A DNA stretch of 64,000 nt from Planctomycetes bacterium UBA7888 (lineage in GTDB: Bacteria > Planctomycetota > UBA1135): assembly GCA_002500505.1 (NCBI GenBank), contig DLRM01000039.1, forward strand, positions 16,862 through 80,861, read 5' to 3'. The notes beneath the pieces are model-generated. The model searched no databases and had not been told where the DNA came from. It was given only the letters and a program-made list of their open reading frames with translations. Positions 35,910 through 45,444 of this stretch are shown here, piece by piece (the stretch's first letter is position 1; each line of letters starts with the position of its first letter). The position numbers and the translations under genes are program-made.

Positions 35910-36742
35910 GCTCTGTCTTAGATTTTGCTCGCCAAATCGCTGAGGAGGCAGGTCAGCTTCTGATGCAAGGCCGGAGCCAGCTCCAAAGTGCTGATGTGGA
36001 GACCAAGTCCTCTGCGCGAGATTTGGTTACTCAAGTAGATCGTGATTGCGAAAGCTTTCTTGTCTCAAAAATTCAAAGCCGATTCCCAAAGGATGAGATA
36101 TTGGCCGAGGAAGGCGGACTCCGTCCTGGGGCGAACACCACAACCTGGTGTATTGACCCCCTGGATGGGACCGTGAATTTTGTGCAAGGTTTGCCATTCT
36201 TTTCTGTTTCGATTGCCCGAATTTCAAATGGAAAACCTGATTTGGCGGTTGTGCATCTCCCTGTCTTGAAAGAAACTTTTTTTGCAACCCTCGGAGGGGG
36301 AGCCTATCTCAACGAATCTTCTATTCGAGTTTCCAGTAAAACCGAAACAATGGATTCTGTTTTGGCAACCGGCTTCCCTTACCGTCGAAACGAGCTAGCC
36401 GAAAACAATCTCGAAAATTTTAATCGAATGTTTCTTCAGGTTCGTGGGATTCGCCGGATGGGTTCTGCTGCAATCGACCTTGCTTATGTCGCCGCAGGCA
36501 AGTTGGACGCATTTTGGGAATTGCACCTAAGCCCTTGGGATGTCGCCGCAGGCGCGCTTCTTGTTACAGAGGCTCATGGGACCGTGGACACAATTGTTCC
36601 AGGAGGTGATTGGCTGCACGAAAAAAACATTCTTGCAGGCCCTTCTCAGCTGGTTGATGAGGTTCGGGAAATCCTTCTTCGGGGTCGTGAACCGGACTAC
36701 CCCAACCTGGGAGATTTAGACGCGGCTGAAAAGAAAGAATGA
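35894..36742 (+). CDS. Inositol monophosphatase family protein (SuhB-like)
   Basis: Mg-dependent phosphatase of 282 residues. The metal-binding motifs are intact: LAEEGG, IDPLDGTVNF and, near the C-terminus, LSPWDVAAGALLVTEAHG. RMGSAAIDLAYVAAGKLDAFWE is also typical. Possible roles are inositol-1-phosphatase, a SuhB-type rRNA transcription factor, or a 3'-nucleotidase; the sequence does not separate them. It overlaps dacB by 16 bases and is coupled to the tandem UvrA-like gene by ATGA. Confidence 0.9.
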   Translation: MEPSLSSVLDFARQIAEEAGQLLMQGRSQLQSADVETKSSARDLVTQVDRDCESFLVSKIQSRFPKDEILAEEGGLRPGANTTTWCIDPLDGTVNFVQGLPFFSVSIARISNGKPDLAVVHLPVLKETFFATLGGGAYLNESSIRVSSKTETMDSVLATGFPYRRNELAENNLENFNRMFLQVRGIRRMGSAAIDLAYVAAGKLDAFWELHLSPWDVAAGALLVTEAHGTVDTIVPGGDWLHEKNILAGPSQLVDEVREILLRGREPDYPNLGDLDAAEKKE

Positions 36743-39700
36743 CGGGGCTTGAGCTTCGCGGCTTACGTGCAGGAAATTTGCAGTCCATTGACTTGGATTT
36801 TCCTCTCGGAGAATGGACAGCCCTCTTTGGCCCCAGTGGCGCGGGTAAGAGCGCTCTTCTGTTTGGAGTTTTGGAGCCTGTCGCCAAGAAGCGGTTTCGA
36901 ATCCTCGAAGACCCTCGTGCTCTACCGAGCGGCAACGAGCCTTGGCTTGATTCTCTCGCAGATTCAGTTGAGGGTCTGCAGCCGATGGTGACTTGGGTCG
37001 GGGAAATACCAAGGAATCGAAGGAAGAGCCTACTTGCAGATGCTCTCAACCTTTGGCCCACCCTCGCCCACGCCGTCTACATGGAGGGGGATCGGCGGTG
37101 TTCTAATTGCGGTGAGGAGTGGCGCCCACAATCGCTTCGCGGCATTCAAAAGGTTGCAAAGCAGTTCACCATCGATGACAAAGTGTTTGTCTGTTCTGAA
37201 GCCCATGGTGAAGAAAGAGACCAACTACTCCATGGAGGTTGGACCCGTTATCTCAATCCAGAGGGTGTCCAGAGAATTGAGGAGGCCCCAGAACAACTCT
37301 CACCCTCGTCTTGGTTGCTTCTGGATAGATTCCGCTGGAAACGCGAGCGAGAGAAACGATTCGAGCTTGCAGTCACCGAAGCTTGGAATCGTTTGCGGAC
37401 TATGCGTATTCAATGGGGAGGGCAGGTTGAGGAATTTGCCCCGCCACATGCTTGTCCAAATTGTCAGCTGGTTTTGCCATCTCAAGAACCAGAGCAGATA
37501 TTGCAAATTGGGGCGGAAGTCAATTCCGAATGGGATGCTTCTTGGGTACTTCAAGGAAAGACCTGTGGGGAGTGGCGCTCTGCCAGTACTCTTGACTGGC
37601 GTGGACTTTTTGAGAGTGAGAGCAAAGCTTCCGACCGTCGTTTGGACTATTTAATCCGCACCGGCCTTGGCCATTTGGATATTAACCGCAAATTGGGTTC
37701 GCTTTCCTTGGGTGAAGCAAGGCGGCTGGAGCTGACGAGCTTGTTGAGTCAGGTGCGATGCGATCAAATGGTTTTGTTCGACGAGCCAGGAATGGGCTTG
37801 CATGGTCGTGAGCGTAAAAACTTGGTGATGCTTCTTCAGGAGCTCGTTGCTCAAGGAAACACCGTTTTGACAGCAGACCCGAGCCGTGAATTTATTGAAG
37901 GCGCAGATGCGTGGGTGCGCTTAGGCCCTGGCGGCGGCCCTCGAGGTGGAGAAGTCGTTGCTCATGGGAAGCGAGATGAGTTGACGGGAATTCAGGAGGT
38001 TTTTCTTTTGCCGCGGGACAAAGATTTTTCTGACCCAATAGGATTTACGGATTTAACAACGAGGCACCTCGAGATTCCCAAGCTCAGCATCCCTATGAAT
38101 GGGGTCGTTGCTATTGCGGGGGTGAGCGGAAGCGGGAAGACAACTCTATTGGAGGAAGAGGTCATTCCTCGTTTGCGAGCAGGAACTGGCTTTCGAGGTA
38201 GGTTGCCAAATGGTGGCGTGGCTGTCTTGTTGGAACGCGCTTTGGGGTCGGCTGCAGTCTCCACCGTGGCCACCCTTTCAGGCACTTGGGCTGACATTCG
38301 CTCCGAATTTGCAAACGGAGAGGAGGGACGAATTCGAGGCCTAGACCCTTCAGATTTCACTGCACTGAAGGGGAAGGGCGCCTGCTCATCTTGTCACGGA
38401 CATGGAGTCGATTTAGATCGGATGCCCTGTCCCGAATGCGAGTCTCTTGGCCTTAGAACGGACCTCCTTGAAGTTCGATTGCGCTCCCGAAGTTTACGAA
38501 ACTGGCTTCAAGCACCGCTAGTTGAGTTACTCGAGAGAGTTCCAAGGGAGGGGCGGTTTCGGCGATGTTTGCAATTGCTGATTCAGTTAGGAATGGGAGA
38601 GCGGTCTCTTGGTGAGCGCGGTCGTAATTTGTCCCTGGGGGAACGTAGCCGGATTGCTTTGGCTAAAGAACTTGCCTCGGGTAGAGCCGACCGCCCGAAA
38701 CTATTCCTCTTGGATGAACCATGCCTGGGGCTTCCTTTGGAAGAATCACGTCAAGTGGTTGAAGTCCTTCGTAGTTTGACTCAAGACGGACATTCCTTTT
38801 TGATTGTCGAACATAATGAACTCTTTCTTCGTGCAGCAGATTGGGTTCTGGAGTTAGGGCCGGGTGCTGGAAAGTATGGTGGCCACCTTATTTTCGAGGG
38901 TTCCGCCGAAAGCTTGTTGAAGGCTAAGACCCCGACCGGCCTTTGGCTGGCCTCAAGAACTTCGGGAGAAACTCCGTCCTCTTCGCCGAAGCTTCCACAA
39001 CCCTTGCGAGGTGGGGCTCTCCCGGAATCTCGAAGAAGAGAAGGGAGGCAGACACTTGAAGATGCCCTTGCCCGAGAATTCGCTACACGTTCGCCTTTGG
39101 CTGCCGATCTGTTGGAACCCATGCAAAGGTCCGAGATTCATTTCGCCCTCCCGCCGACTGCGTGGCCAAGCGAGCCACCCCGTTCCACGCCCGTGCTTGG
39201 GGTGCTTGGCTTGGAGAATACCCTTCTGAAAATTCTTCGCCAGGAGGGAGAACGTAAATGCGCTGACTGTGGAGGGCAAGGTCCATGGCCTTCTTTGAAT
39301 GCTGCATTAAAACAGGAGGGTGGTCTAGTCGGGAAGAACTTGACTTGGTCTACGATGCCACGTCTTGGCAATGGCGAAGTGCCACCCACTGCCATTCTTC
39401 TCGCAGCCGGCTTTCGCCGAATTCTGCGTGGCGGAGAGAATATTCTCCTCCAGAAAGGAGTTTCTGTCGAACGGCAGGATGAACTTCTCTTGGACCGCTT
39501 TGTCCTCGATGATTCATCCGACATCGAACATCGTTTGCAAGACTTGGAGCACCACGCTTGCCTCCTTGGAAAGGGTGTTCTTTATGCTTTGTCAGGTTCT
39601 AGAGCCTTTCAATACAAAACGGGGTCCTGTCCAGATTGTGGGCGGGGTGACCCAGAGGATGCAGCCGAACTCGATTTCTTTCTAGACAAGCAAACCCATG

Positions 39701-40740
39701 CCCAACTAATGGAGATGGATTGTGGCGATGTCTTCTCTCATGTCACTCAGGCAAGCAAGGAGCCCTCTAAGTTTGAAGAAGCTTTGCGGCTATTGCACGG
39801 CACCTCCCTGCTAGACAGGAAGGCTTCGACATCATGGGGGAAACTTCAAGAGTTTGAGCAAAGGTTGGCACGGTTCGTCGGATGGTTGCTGTTCCCTGTT
39901 GAAGGTGTCGTGCTCTTGCACGATCAGCCATTAGCAGGACTTCCGGTCAAGCTGGCTGAACGCCTTGCGAATGAATTGGAAGGGAAAGCCGGACATCAAT
40001 GGACACACGCTGAGGGCATCTTCCCGACGGAAGATTTTCCGGCCTTTGAGGAGGGAGCGACGAGTGAGGGCGCTACTTCTCTTAAACCTGTTCAGTTCTC
40101 CTTGGGTTTTGACGGGAATCAATGGAGTTTCCCGACTCGTTGTAAACCCAGTGACACGATTGGGCGAGCATTGGGCTTAGAGTTGCCTTTGCTAGAGCAG
40201 TTTTTGGCAACGGAAGAGGCGCGCCAAAAGGGCTGGAAAGAAGCTGATTTGAAATTGCTCGGCTCAACGCTCTCTTGTCAGGAATGCTTGGGGAAGAGAG
40301 GGAGATTCCTTCACCCAGAGCTATTTCTCCCTTGCGCTCCCTGTGGAGGAACCGGTTGGAGTCCCCTCGCTGCAAGATTAGATTTGCGAGGACTCAGCTG
40401 GCGCAACTTGGGCGGGGCAACCCTCTCTGAGCTTCTACGCCATTTCGCCGATTCGCCACGATTGGCGAGAACACTTGAGCTTGCCTGCGAGTTTGGGCTC
40501 GGAGACTATCCCCTCCAGGAAACGCTACAGAGGTTACCCCTAGGGGACCGCTCCCTTTGCCCCCTTATTGCCTATTTGGCAAATGGGGGCGAATTGGCAG
40601 ATTGCCGTATTTTTACGGTTTTAGGGGGGCTTCAGCCCTTGGAGGCTTCGAAAGTTCTGTCTACAATGAAGGGCTACCTCTCCACTGGCAGCACGCCAGA
40701 ATGGAAAGAGCATCATCTGGCCCTTTTCTCAGAAGTTTGA
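36739..40740 (+). CDS. Tandem UvrA-like ABC ATPase with a degenerate second half
   Basis: A 1333-residue relative of excinuclease subunit UvrA built from four ABC-like modules. Module 1: Walker A GPSGAGKS (31-38), CSNC (121-124) and CPNC (239-242), signature SLSLGEARRLEL (321-332), Walker B VLFDEPGMGL (345-354). Module 2: Walker A GVSGSGKT (461-468), CSSC (549-552) and CPEC (564-567), signature LSLGERSRIAL (631-641), Walker B LFLLDEPCLGL (655-665). Module 3 (about 780-1090) has CADC and CPDC but no Walker A, and a worn Walker B (LLHDQPLAGL). Module 4 (about 1110-1333) has CQEC and CAPC, a worn LPLGDRSLC and no Walker A or B. So one catalytic UvrA-like half is fused to a pseudo-half. Canonical UvrA is about 940 residues, and tandem versions are known in Chlamydiae and planctomycetes. 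It is coupled directly to the XPB helicase gene. It may be an accessory repair or DNA-surveillance protein rather than the cell's main UvrA. Confidence 0.82.
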   Translation: MTGLELRGLRAGNLQSIDLDFPLGEWTALFGPSGAGKSALLFGVLEPVAKKRFRILEDPRALPSGNEPWLDSLADSVEGLQPMVTWVGEIPRNRRKSLLADALNLWPTLAHAVYMEGDRRCSNCGEEWRPQSLRGIQKVAKQFTIDDKVFVCSEAHGEERDQLLHGGWTRYLNPEGVQRIEEAPEQLSPSSWLLLDRFRWKREREKRFELAVTEAWNRLRTMRIQWGGQVEEFAPPHACPNCQLVLPSQEPEQILQIGAEVNSEWDASWVLQGKTCGEWRSASTLDWRGLFESESKASDRRLDYLIRTGLGHLDINRKLGSLSLGEARRLELTSLLSQVRCDQMVLFDEPGMGLHGRERKNLVMLLQELVAQGNTVLTADPSREFIEGADAWVRLGPGGGPRGGEVVAHGKRDELTGIQEVFLLPRDKDFSDPIGFTDLTTRHLEIPKLSIPMNGVVAIAGVSGSGKTTLLEEEVIPRLRAGTGFRGRLPNGGVAVLLERALGSAAVSTVATLSGTWADIRSEFANGEEGRIRGLDPSDFTALKGKGACSSCHGHGVDLDRMPCPECESLGLRTDLLEVRLRSRSLRNWLQAPLVELLERVPREGRFRRCLQLLIQLGMGERSLGERGRNLSLGERSRIALAKELASGRADRPKLFLLDEPCLGLPLEESRQVVEVLRSLTQDGHSFLIVEHNELFLRAADWVLELGPGAGKYGGHLIFEGSAESLLKAKTPTGLWLASRTSGETPSSSPKLPQPLRGGALPESRRREGRQTLEDALAREFATRSPLAADLLEPMQRSEIHFALPPTAWPSEPPRSTPVLGVLGLENTLLKILRQEGERKCADCGGQGPWPSLNAALKQEGGLVGKNLTWSTMPRLGNGEVPPTAILLAAGFRRILRGGENILLQKGVSVERQDELLLDRFVLDDSSDIEHRLQDLEHHACLLGKGVLYALSGSRAFQYKTGSCPDCGRGDPEDAAELDFFLDKQTHAQLMEMDCGDVFSHVTQASKEPSKFEEALRLLHGTSLLDRKASTSWGKLQEFEQRLARFVGWLLFPVEGVVLLHDQPLAGLPVKLAERLANELEGKAGHQWTHAEGIFPTEDFPAFEEGATSEGATSLKPVQFSLGFDGNQWSFPTRCKPSDTIGRALGLELPLLEQFLATEEARQKGWKEADLKLLGSTLSCQECLGKRGRFLHPELFLPCAPCGGTGWSPLAARLDLRGLSWRNLGGATLSELLRHFADSPRLARTLELACEFGLGDYPLQETLQRLPLGDRSLCPLIAYLANGGELADCRIFTVLGGLQPLEASKVLSTMKGYLSTGSTPEWKEHHLALFSEV

Positions 40741-42434
40741 GCGAATCTGTCCCCCCTCTCATCCTCCAAAGTGACCTCAGTATGGTCCTGGAGACGGCTC
40801 ATCCACGCTTTGAGGAAATGCGTGATTTCCTGCTTCCGTTTGCCGAGCTGGTGAAATCACCTGAATATTTGCACACTTATCGCATTACTCCGATTTCTGT
40901 TTGGAACGCCGCTGCGACAGGTCTATCTGTTCGGAATGTTCTCTCTACCCTTAGGAAAGAGGCTCGGTATGGAGTGCCTCAAAACTTTGAAACCGAACTC
41001 AAGACTTGGTTTGGGCGATGCGGCATGTTCCGTATGGAGCTCGACGAAAACCGACTTCGCTTGACTTGTAGTAAGCCGCGAGTATTCCGTGGGCTACTTC
41101 ACGATCCGGAACTTGCTGGGCTTCTTGAAGATGTTGATGGCAAGGAAGGCATATCTTTTTGCCCTCACGGTAATCGTGGATTGGTGAAGGAAAGGTTGAT
41201 CCACCTTGGCTACCCTGTTGAAGACCACGCTGGTTATCGAGATGGCACGCCTCTAGAAATCCATTTGCGAGGCCAAACGATTGAAGGGAATCCATTTTCC
41301 CTGCGGCCCTACCAAGTACAAGCGGTGGAATCCTTTTATAAGGGGGGCACTGCTTTGGGGGGGAGCGGAGTAGTTTCCCTTCCTTGTGGTGCAGGGAAAA
41401 CAGTTGTCGGAATGGCTGTAATGGAAGCGGTAGCTGCGCACACTTTGATTCTCGCACCGAATACGGTCGCCTTGCGCCAGTGGCGTAGAGAACTTTTGGA
41501 CAAAACCCATCTGACCGAAAAAGAAATCGGGGAATACTCAGGTGAGAACAAAGAAATTCGTCCAGTTACTTTGACCACTTATCAAATGCTTACCTATCGG
41601 AAGAGCAAGGAAGAAGAATTCCTGCACTTCGGTTTGTTTGAACAAAGCGATTGGGGATTGATTATTTATGATGAAGTCCATCTTTTGCCTGCGCCGGTAT
41701 TCCGGGCAACAGCAGACATTCAAGCTCGTCGCAGACTTGGCCTTACTGCGACCCTTGTTCGAGAAGATGGCAAAGAAGATGAAGTCTTTAGTTTGATTGG
41801 GCCCAAGCGATATGACGCCCCTTGGAAGGATCTCGAACGCAAAGGCTACATTGCAAGCGTTGCCTGCCTTGAGGTGCGTGTTCCATTCTCGGAAGAAGAG
41901 CGAATGGACTACCTATCGATGCCCCGGCGTCAGCAGTTCCGCTTCGCAACAGAGAACCTTGAGAAGAATGCGGTTCTCTCCGAGCTCCTTGAGAAACATC
42001 GAGGCGAACGCACTCTCATCATTGGGCAATACATTCGCCAGCTAGAACAGTTGAAATCGGAACTAAGCGCTCCTTTGATTACCGGGAAAACCCCTAATGA
42101 CGAACGAGAAGAACTCTACCAAGCTTTTCGTGACGGTGAAGAGAAAGTCCTTATCTTGAGCAAAGTGGGTAACTTCGCAATTGATTTGCCAGACGCCCAA
42201 GTTGCGATTCAGGTTTCTGGGACTTTTGGGTCTCGGCAAGAAGAAGCTCAGCGCCTTGGGCGAATTTTGCGACCCAAATCTGATGGCGGAACAGCTCACT
42301 TTTACTCTTTGGTGACTGAAGCAACAGTGGACCAAGAATATGGTGAAAAGAGACAGAGATTTTTGACTGAACAAGGCTATTCCTATGACATTTTGACGCC
42401 AGAAACCTTGCACGAAGGTGGGGGGTGCTTATGA
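40737..42434 (+). CDS. XPB-type SF2 DNA helicase
   Basis: DNA repair helicase of the bacterial XPB (ERCC3-like) family, 565 residues. The N-terminal domain PLILQSDLSMVLE, then FAELVKSPEYLHTYRITPISVWNA, matches bacterial XPB. Then come the Q-like RPYQ (190-193), Walker A LPCGAGKT (215-222), DEVH in place of DEAH (312-315), motif III GLTATLVRED, and motifs V-VI ending RQEEAQRLGRILRP. The start is most likely the TTG at 40737, overlapping the UvrA-like stop (TTGA) and giving MSESVPPLILQ; an ATG at 40701 lies inside the previous gene. The stop overlaps the next start (ATGA). In actinobacteria XPB is likewise adjacent to a helicase-associated gene. Confidence 0.93.
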   Translation: MSESVPPLILQSDLSMVLETAHPRFEEMRDFLLPFAELVKSPEYLHTYRITPISVWNAAATGLSVRNVLSTLRKEARYGVPQNFETELKTWFGRCGMFRMELDENRLRLTCSKPRVFRGLLHDPELAGLLEDVDGKEGISFCPHGNRGLVKERLIHLGYPVEDHAGYRDGTPLEIHLRGQTIEGNPFSLRPYQVQAVESFYKGGTALGGSGVVSLPCGAGKTVVGMAVMEAVAAHTLILAPNTVALRQWRRELLDKTHLTEKEIGEYSGENKEIRPVTLTTYQMLTYRKSKEEEFLHFGLFEQSDWGLIIYDEVHLLPAPVFRATADIQARRRLGLTATLVREDGKEDEVFSLIGPKRYDAPWKDLERKGYIASVACLEVRVPFSEEERMDYLSMPRRQQFRFATENLEKNAVLSELLEKHRGERTLIIGQYIRQLEQLKSELSAPLITGKTPNDEREELYQAFRDGEEKVLILSKVGNFAIDLPDAQVAIQVSGTFGSRQEEAQRLGRILRPKSDGGTAHFYSLVTEATVDQEYGEKRQRFLTEQGYSYDILTPETLHEGGGCL

Positions 42435-44425
42435 CGTTTTCCTTGAAGCAGGCTCTTGGTGCTAAGGCCCTCAGTGAGCTGCTGGAGATGCACGAAAAAT
42501 GGATTGGTGGTCTTCCGCCGATGGAGCGCCTAGCTTTGATTGATGCACTCAAAGCCAAAATGCTCGATCCTCCAACGGTTGCTGCAATTCAGGCAACCTT
42601 AGCACCCAATCCTGGCGCAGCTTTTTTTGTCTTATTGGGAGGGCCAAAATCTGGCTTGACTTTCCCCAAAATCCATGGGGGTCTCAGGGGCTCTGGCATT
42701 CGCTCGGGTGGCCTTCGAGCCGCTTTGGCCGAACTGTTCGCACTAGGTTTTTCTGCTCCCGTTGGGGAAGAAGATTCAAATGGAAACCCTCGCTGGGTAA
42801 TTCCCACGGAGCTGAGGAAGGCTCTAGGGGAGGCCATTCCTGCCCAACTGAAAACCCAAGAGCTATTAACCCTTCATGGGTTCCTCGAGCAACACTTCCG
42901 CAGCCAAGGGGAAGGCGATAAAGCCCCTGAATCGGCTAGGCGGATGTATCGGTTTTTGGCTTCTGAAGCCGCCCTTTGTGGAAGAATTGAGGAACTGGAA
43001 GCGGAGACTCGAGAGGTTGTGGAGTGGGCGATTGTGGAATGGGGGGGGCTTGTCCCTCTTACTGAACTTGTCCGCAAAGGCATTCAAGGTCCAAAGTTGA
43101 TTCAGCTGCGGAAAGTGCTTGAAGAGGAAACTATTGGGACAATCGCTGAGTTTGATCTTGAATGCTATGGAATTCGGCAGCGCGGCCCAATCATGGCAAT
43201 TTTTAATGAGGCCGTGCTTGCTTGGCTGAAGTGTTCTGCCGAAAGCAAGGAAATTGTTCCTTGTGATGTCGCTTCGATTGGAGTCGACTTTGTTTCGAAC
43301 TTTTCTCGGTTTGCTTCTTTTGTTGGAGACGAAACTATCCGTTTTACGGTGCGCGGCGCCATCTTTAAAAGCACAGAGAAACGCATCGCCGAGCAGCTCA
43401 TCCCAAATCCAGGAAAAGAGTTCCGCCGCCGCGAAATTCTTGAGTTGGAGTACCGCTTTGCTCTTGCTTACCGCCTGATTGATAGGACAGGAGAGCGTTC
43501 TTTTCTAATGACACCAGCGGGTAAGGAGTTTTTAGAGAAAGATCTCCACGCCAAACAAGTGATGATGTTGGACTGGCTAATTGAAGATCGCGAGCTGCCA
43601 GGTGATATGGCCCACCAGCTTCCGCTTCGTCGAACTGCTTTGCGTTACATCAAGCGAATGGAGCCTGGTCGTTGGTACGAAGCTATGTTCTTGCCGTTTG
43701 TTGCTAGGAACCATTACCTGGTGGAACAGGCTATTGAGCGAGAGGGGAGTTTCGATGATGCCCCCTTCCCAGTAAGGTCTTCCGCTGACCTCCAGTCTCT
43801 TTCTTGGAACCTGTTCAATTGGATTCGAAAGCATTTGTATATCCTTGGGATTGTGGACATGGGTTACGAGAAGACTGGTCGAGCTTCGGCGATTCGCTTA
43901 ACGAAGTTGGGAGCGGAGCTCCTTGAGATGATTCCAGGCCGTCACCTTGAGGGAGCGGGACACATTGTTGTGAACCCTGATTTCGAAGTCGTCCTCTTCC
44001 CCGATGAACGTTCTCACGAGTTGGTCTATGAGTTAGACCGTTTCTGTGAGCGTGAATTGAGCGATAGCCTGTACCATTATCGAATGACTCCAGGTAGTAT
44101 TCATCGCGGATTGCAACAGGGAGTTGAGCTTGATGCGATGAAAGCTCTTCTTGAAAGACTTTCCCGGACACCTCTTCCTCAAAACGTTCTCTTCTCCATG
44201 GAATCCTGGGCACGGCGGGATGGCTTGGTGACCTTTCATTCGGATGGTCGTTTAGTTTGTGAAGCGCCCGAAATCCTAGACAGGCTTGAGTTACATCCGG
44301 AGCTTGATCTGCTTGGGCTTAAACGACTCGATTTGTCCACACTGGAAGTCGAAGCGAAAGTAGACGAGGACAAGCTTCAATCTTGGGTACGCGATTTTGG
44401 TGTTGCCTTTCGAGCCGCTCCTTGA
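42431..44425 (+). CDS. Helicase-associated protein, partner of XPB
   Basis: A 664-residue protein whose C-terminal 170 residues carry a Helicase_C_3-type domain: NPDFEVVLFPDE, CERELSDSLYHYRMTPGSI, then a coiled helix and LPQNVLFSMESWARRDGL. The N-terminal two thirds are alpha-helical, with winged-helix-like segments and no ATPase motif. In mycobacteria, Rv0862c, next to the XPB gene Rv0861c, has this same architecture and context; I infer that these are homologous pairs. The ATG at 42431 overlaps the helicase stop; a GTG two codons upstream is also open. Likely binds DNA or regulates the helicase. Confidence 0.85.
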   Translation: MTFSLKQALGAKALSELLEMHEKWIGGLPPMERLALIDALKAKMLDPPTVAAIQATLAPNPGAAFFVLLGGPKSGLTFPKIHGGLRGSGIRSGGLRAALAELFALGFSAPVGEEDSNGNPRWVIPTELRKALGEAIPAQLKTQELLTLHGFLEQHFRSQGEGDKAPESARRMYRFLASEAALCGRIEELEAETREVVEWAIVEWGGLVPLTELVRKGIQGPKLIQLRKVLEEETIGTIAEFDLECYGIRQRGPIMAIFNEAVLAWLKCSAESKEIVPCDVASIGVDFVSNFSRFASFVGDETIRFTVRGAIFKSTEKRIAEQLIPNPGKEFRRREILELEYRFALAYRLIDRTGERSFLMTPAGKEFLEKDLHAKQVMMLDWLIEDRELPGDMAHQLPLRRTALRYIKRMEPGRWYEAMFLPFVARNHYLVEQAIEREGSFDDAPFPVRSSADLQSLSWNLFNWIRKHLYILGIVDMGYEKTGRASAIRLTKLGAELLEMIPGRHLEGAGHIVVNPDFEVVLFPDERSHELVYELDRFCERELSDSLYHYRMTPGSIHRGLQQGVELDAMKALLERLSRTPLPQNVLFSMESWARRDGLVTFHSDGRLVCEAPEILDRLELHPELDLLGLKRLDLSTLEVEAKVDEDKLQSWVRDFGVAFRAAP

Positions 44426-45008
44426 GATTCCGAAAGGAGTCTGGGCGATTGCCAGCCATTTGCAAAGCAAAGAGGAGGCTAGTGCTTGGATGGAATCTGC
44501 AAAGAGTGCACAGGCCTGGAGTTTTCGATTACCCATTTGTTCAGAGCGAGTGGCTATCGAGATTCTCCGCTCGTTTCGAAGAAGGGCGCCATTTTTAGGG
44601 GTCCATGGGCGGCGCGACTGGGCCGCTCTTTGTGGTGCGGATGCCATCGTGGAGGGGAGTCGCTCCCTCCCTTCAGAAGTGGCTTCTCCATTGGAGTCGC
44701 CCCATCGAGTCTTTGCCACCCACACTTTGGATGAGCTGAAGAAATGTCAGGAGAACCACGCGCCTTCGGCCGTTTTCTTTGGCCCCATCTGGGAGACCCC
44801 TTCAAAAAAAGGTATTCTGGAGCCAAGAGGCTTGGGTGAATTGAAGCGGGCCTGCTCCCAAGAAGTCCCCGTAATAGCTCTGGGTGGTATTCAGACAGTG
44901 GAGCAAGTCCAAGCTTGTCGAGATGCCGGAGTTCATGGTGTGGCGGTACTCCGAGCAGCCAAAGATGAAAAGGGCCTTGCGGGGCTATGTGCGGCTTTTA
45001 CCGCGTAA
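44397..45008 (+). CDS. ThiE/TenI-family protein (divergent thiamine phosphate synthase-like)
   Basis: A TIM-barrel protein of about 203 residues. The C-terminal half matches ThiE/TenI: FFGPIWETPSKKG, LGELKRACSQEVPVIALGGI and DAGVHGVAVLRA. The front half is worn: the QLREK phosphate-side strand is not recognisable, and the HLGQ-type motif is only GVHGRRDW. Thiamine-phosphate synthase is possible, since thiL lies just downstream and thiC is also in the window. TenI (thiazole tautomerase) or a moonlighting paralogue is the alternative. Start uncertain: TTG 44397, GTG 44400 or TTG 44403, all inside the previous gene. Confidence 0.72.
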   Translation: MVLPFEPLLEIPKGVWAIASHLQSKEEASAWMESAKSAQAWSFRLPICSERVAIEILRSFRRRAPFLGVHGRRDWAALCGADAIVEGSRSLPSEVASPLESPHRVFATHTLDELKKCQENHAPSAVFFGPIWETPSKKGILEPRGLGELKRACSQEVPVIALGGIQTVEQVQACRDAGVHGVAVLRAAKDEKGLAGLCAAFTA

Positions 45009-45444
45009 TTGGGAGAGCCAAGTCTTCTTTGTCGCCCAGATGGTCTGGGCCAAAACTCATAATGAACCACGCGCCCTGAACCTGTTGGAGGATAAACGCG
45101 CCTCCCCAAGGGTCGGGTCCTGTCCAAGAAGAAACACCAAGGAAATCCTCGAGAGGATGGTGCTCGGGAAAAGACTGGGGTAGAGTCCCCTTTCCAGCCC
45201 AAATTTGGGAGCTTTGCAGGGGGACTTCTGAAAGTTCAATCATCCCTCGGAGATGCTCTAGACCATCAATTGCGTGTCGTGTTTGGGCTCTTTGCTGTTC
45301 AAGCTGTAGAGTCCATAGAATCGTCACAAGAGCAATGATGCACAGCCCCAGAACCCAAAGGAATTCCAAGCGAGTAAGGCCAGACTGGCCCGAGTGTGGG
45401 GGGTGGTTTTGAGGCAACGTCAAGAGGGAGAAGAGGCCCTTCAT
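44998..45444 (-). CDS. Orphan type II secretion/type IV pilin-like pseudopilin (GspG-like)
   Basis: A 148-residue protein with a pilin-like N-terminus: SGQSG then LTRLEFLWVLGLCIIALVTIL. Prepilin peptidase would cut after Gly and leave Glu at mature position 5. The C-terminal end has the pseudopilin pattern TGPDPWGGAFIL followed by FGPDHLGDKEDLALP, as in GspG (DPWGNPY, then GADG). No other secretion or pilus gene is in the window. The ATG at 45442-45444 is used; an ATG at 45498 and internal TTGs at 45423 and 45417 are alternatives. The 5' end overlaps the 5' end of thiL on the other strand, and the 3' end overlaps the ThiE-like gene by 11 bases. Confidence 0.72.
   Translation of the reverse strand: MKGLFSLLTLPQNHPPHSGQSGLTRLEFLWVLGLCIIALVTILWTLQLEQQRAQTRHAIDGLEHLRGMIELSEVPLQSSQIWAGKGTLPQSFPEHHPLEDFLGVSSWTGPDPWGGAFILQQVQGAWFIMSFGPDHLGDKEDLALPITR

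Noticed and set aside
37030..40700. UvrA-like gene as the plain housekeeping uvrA
   Set aside because: Length, weak match outside the ATPase motifs and a degenerate second half argue against a canonical UvrA; gene symbol withheld.
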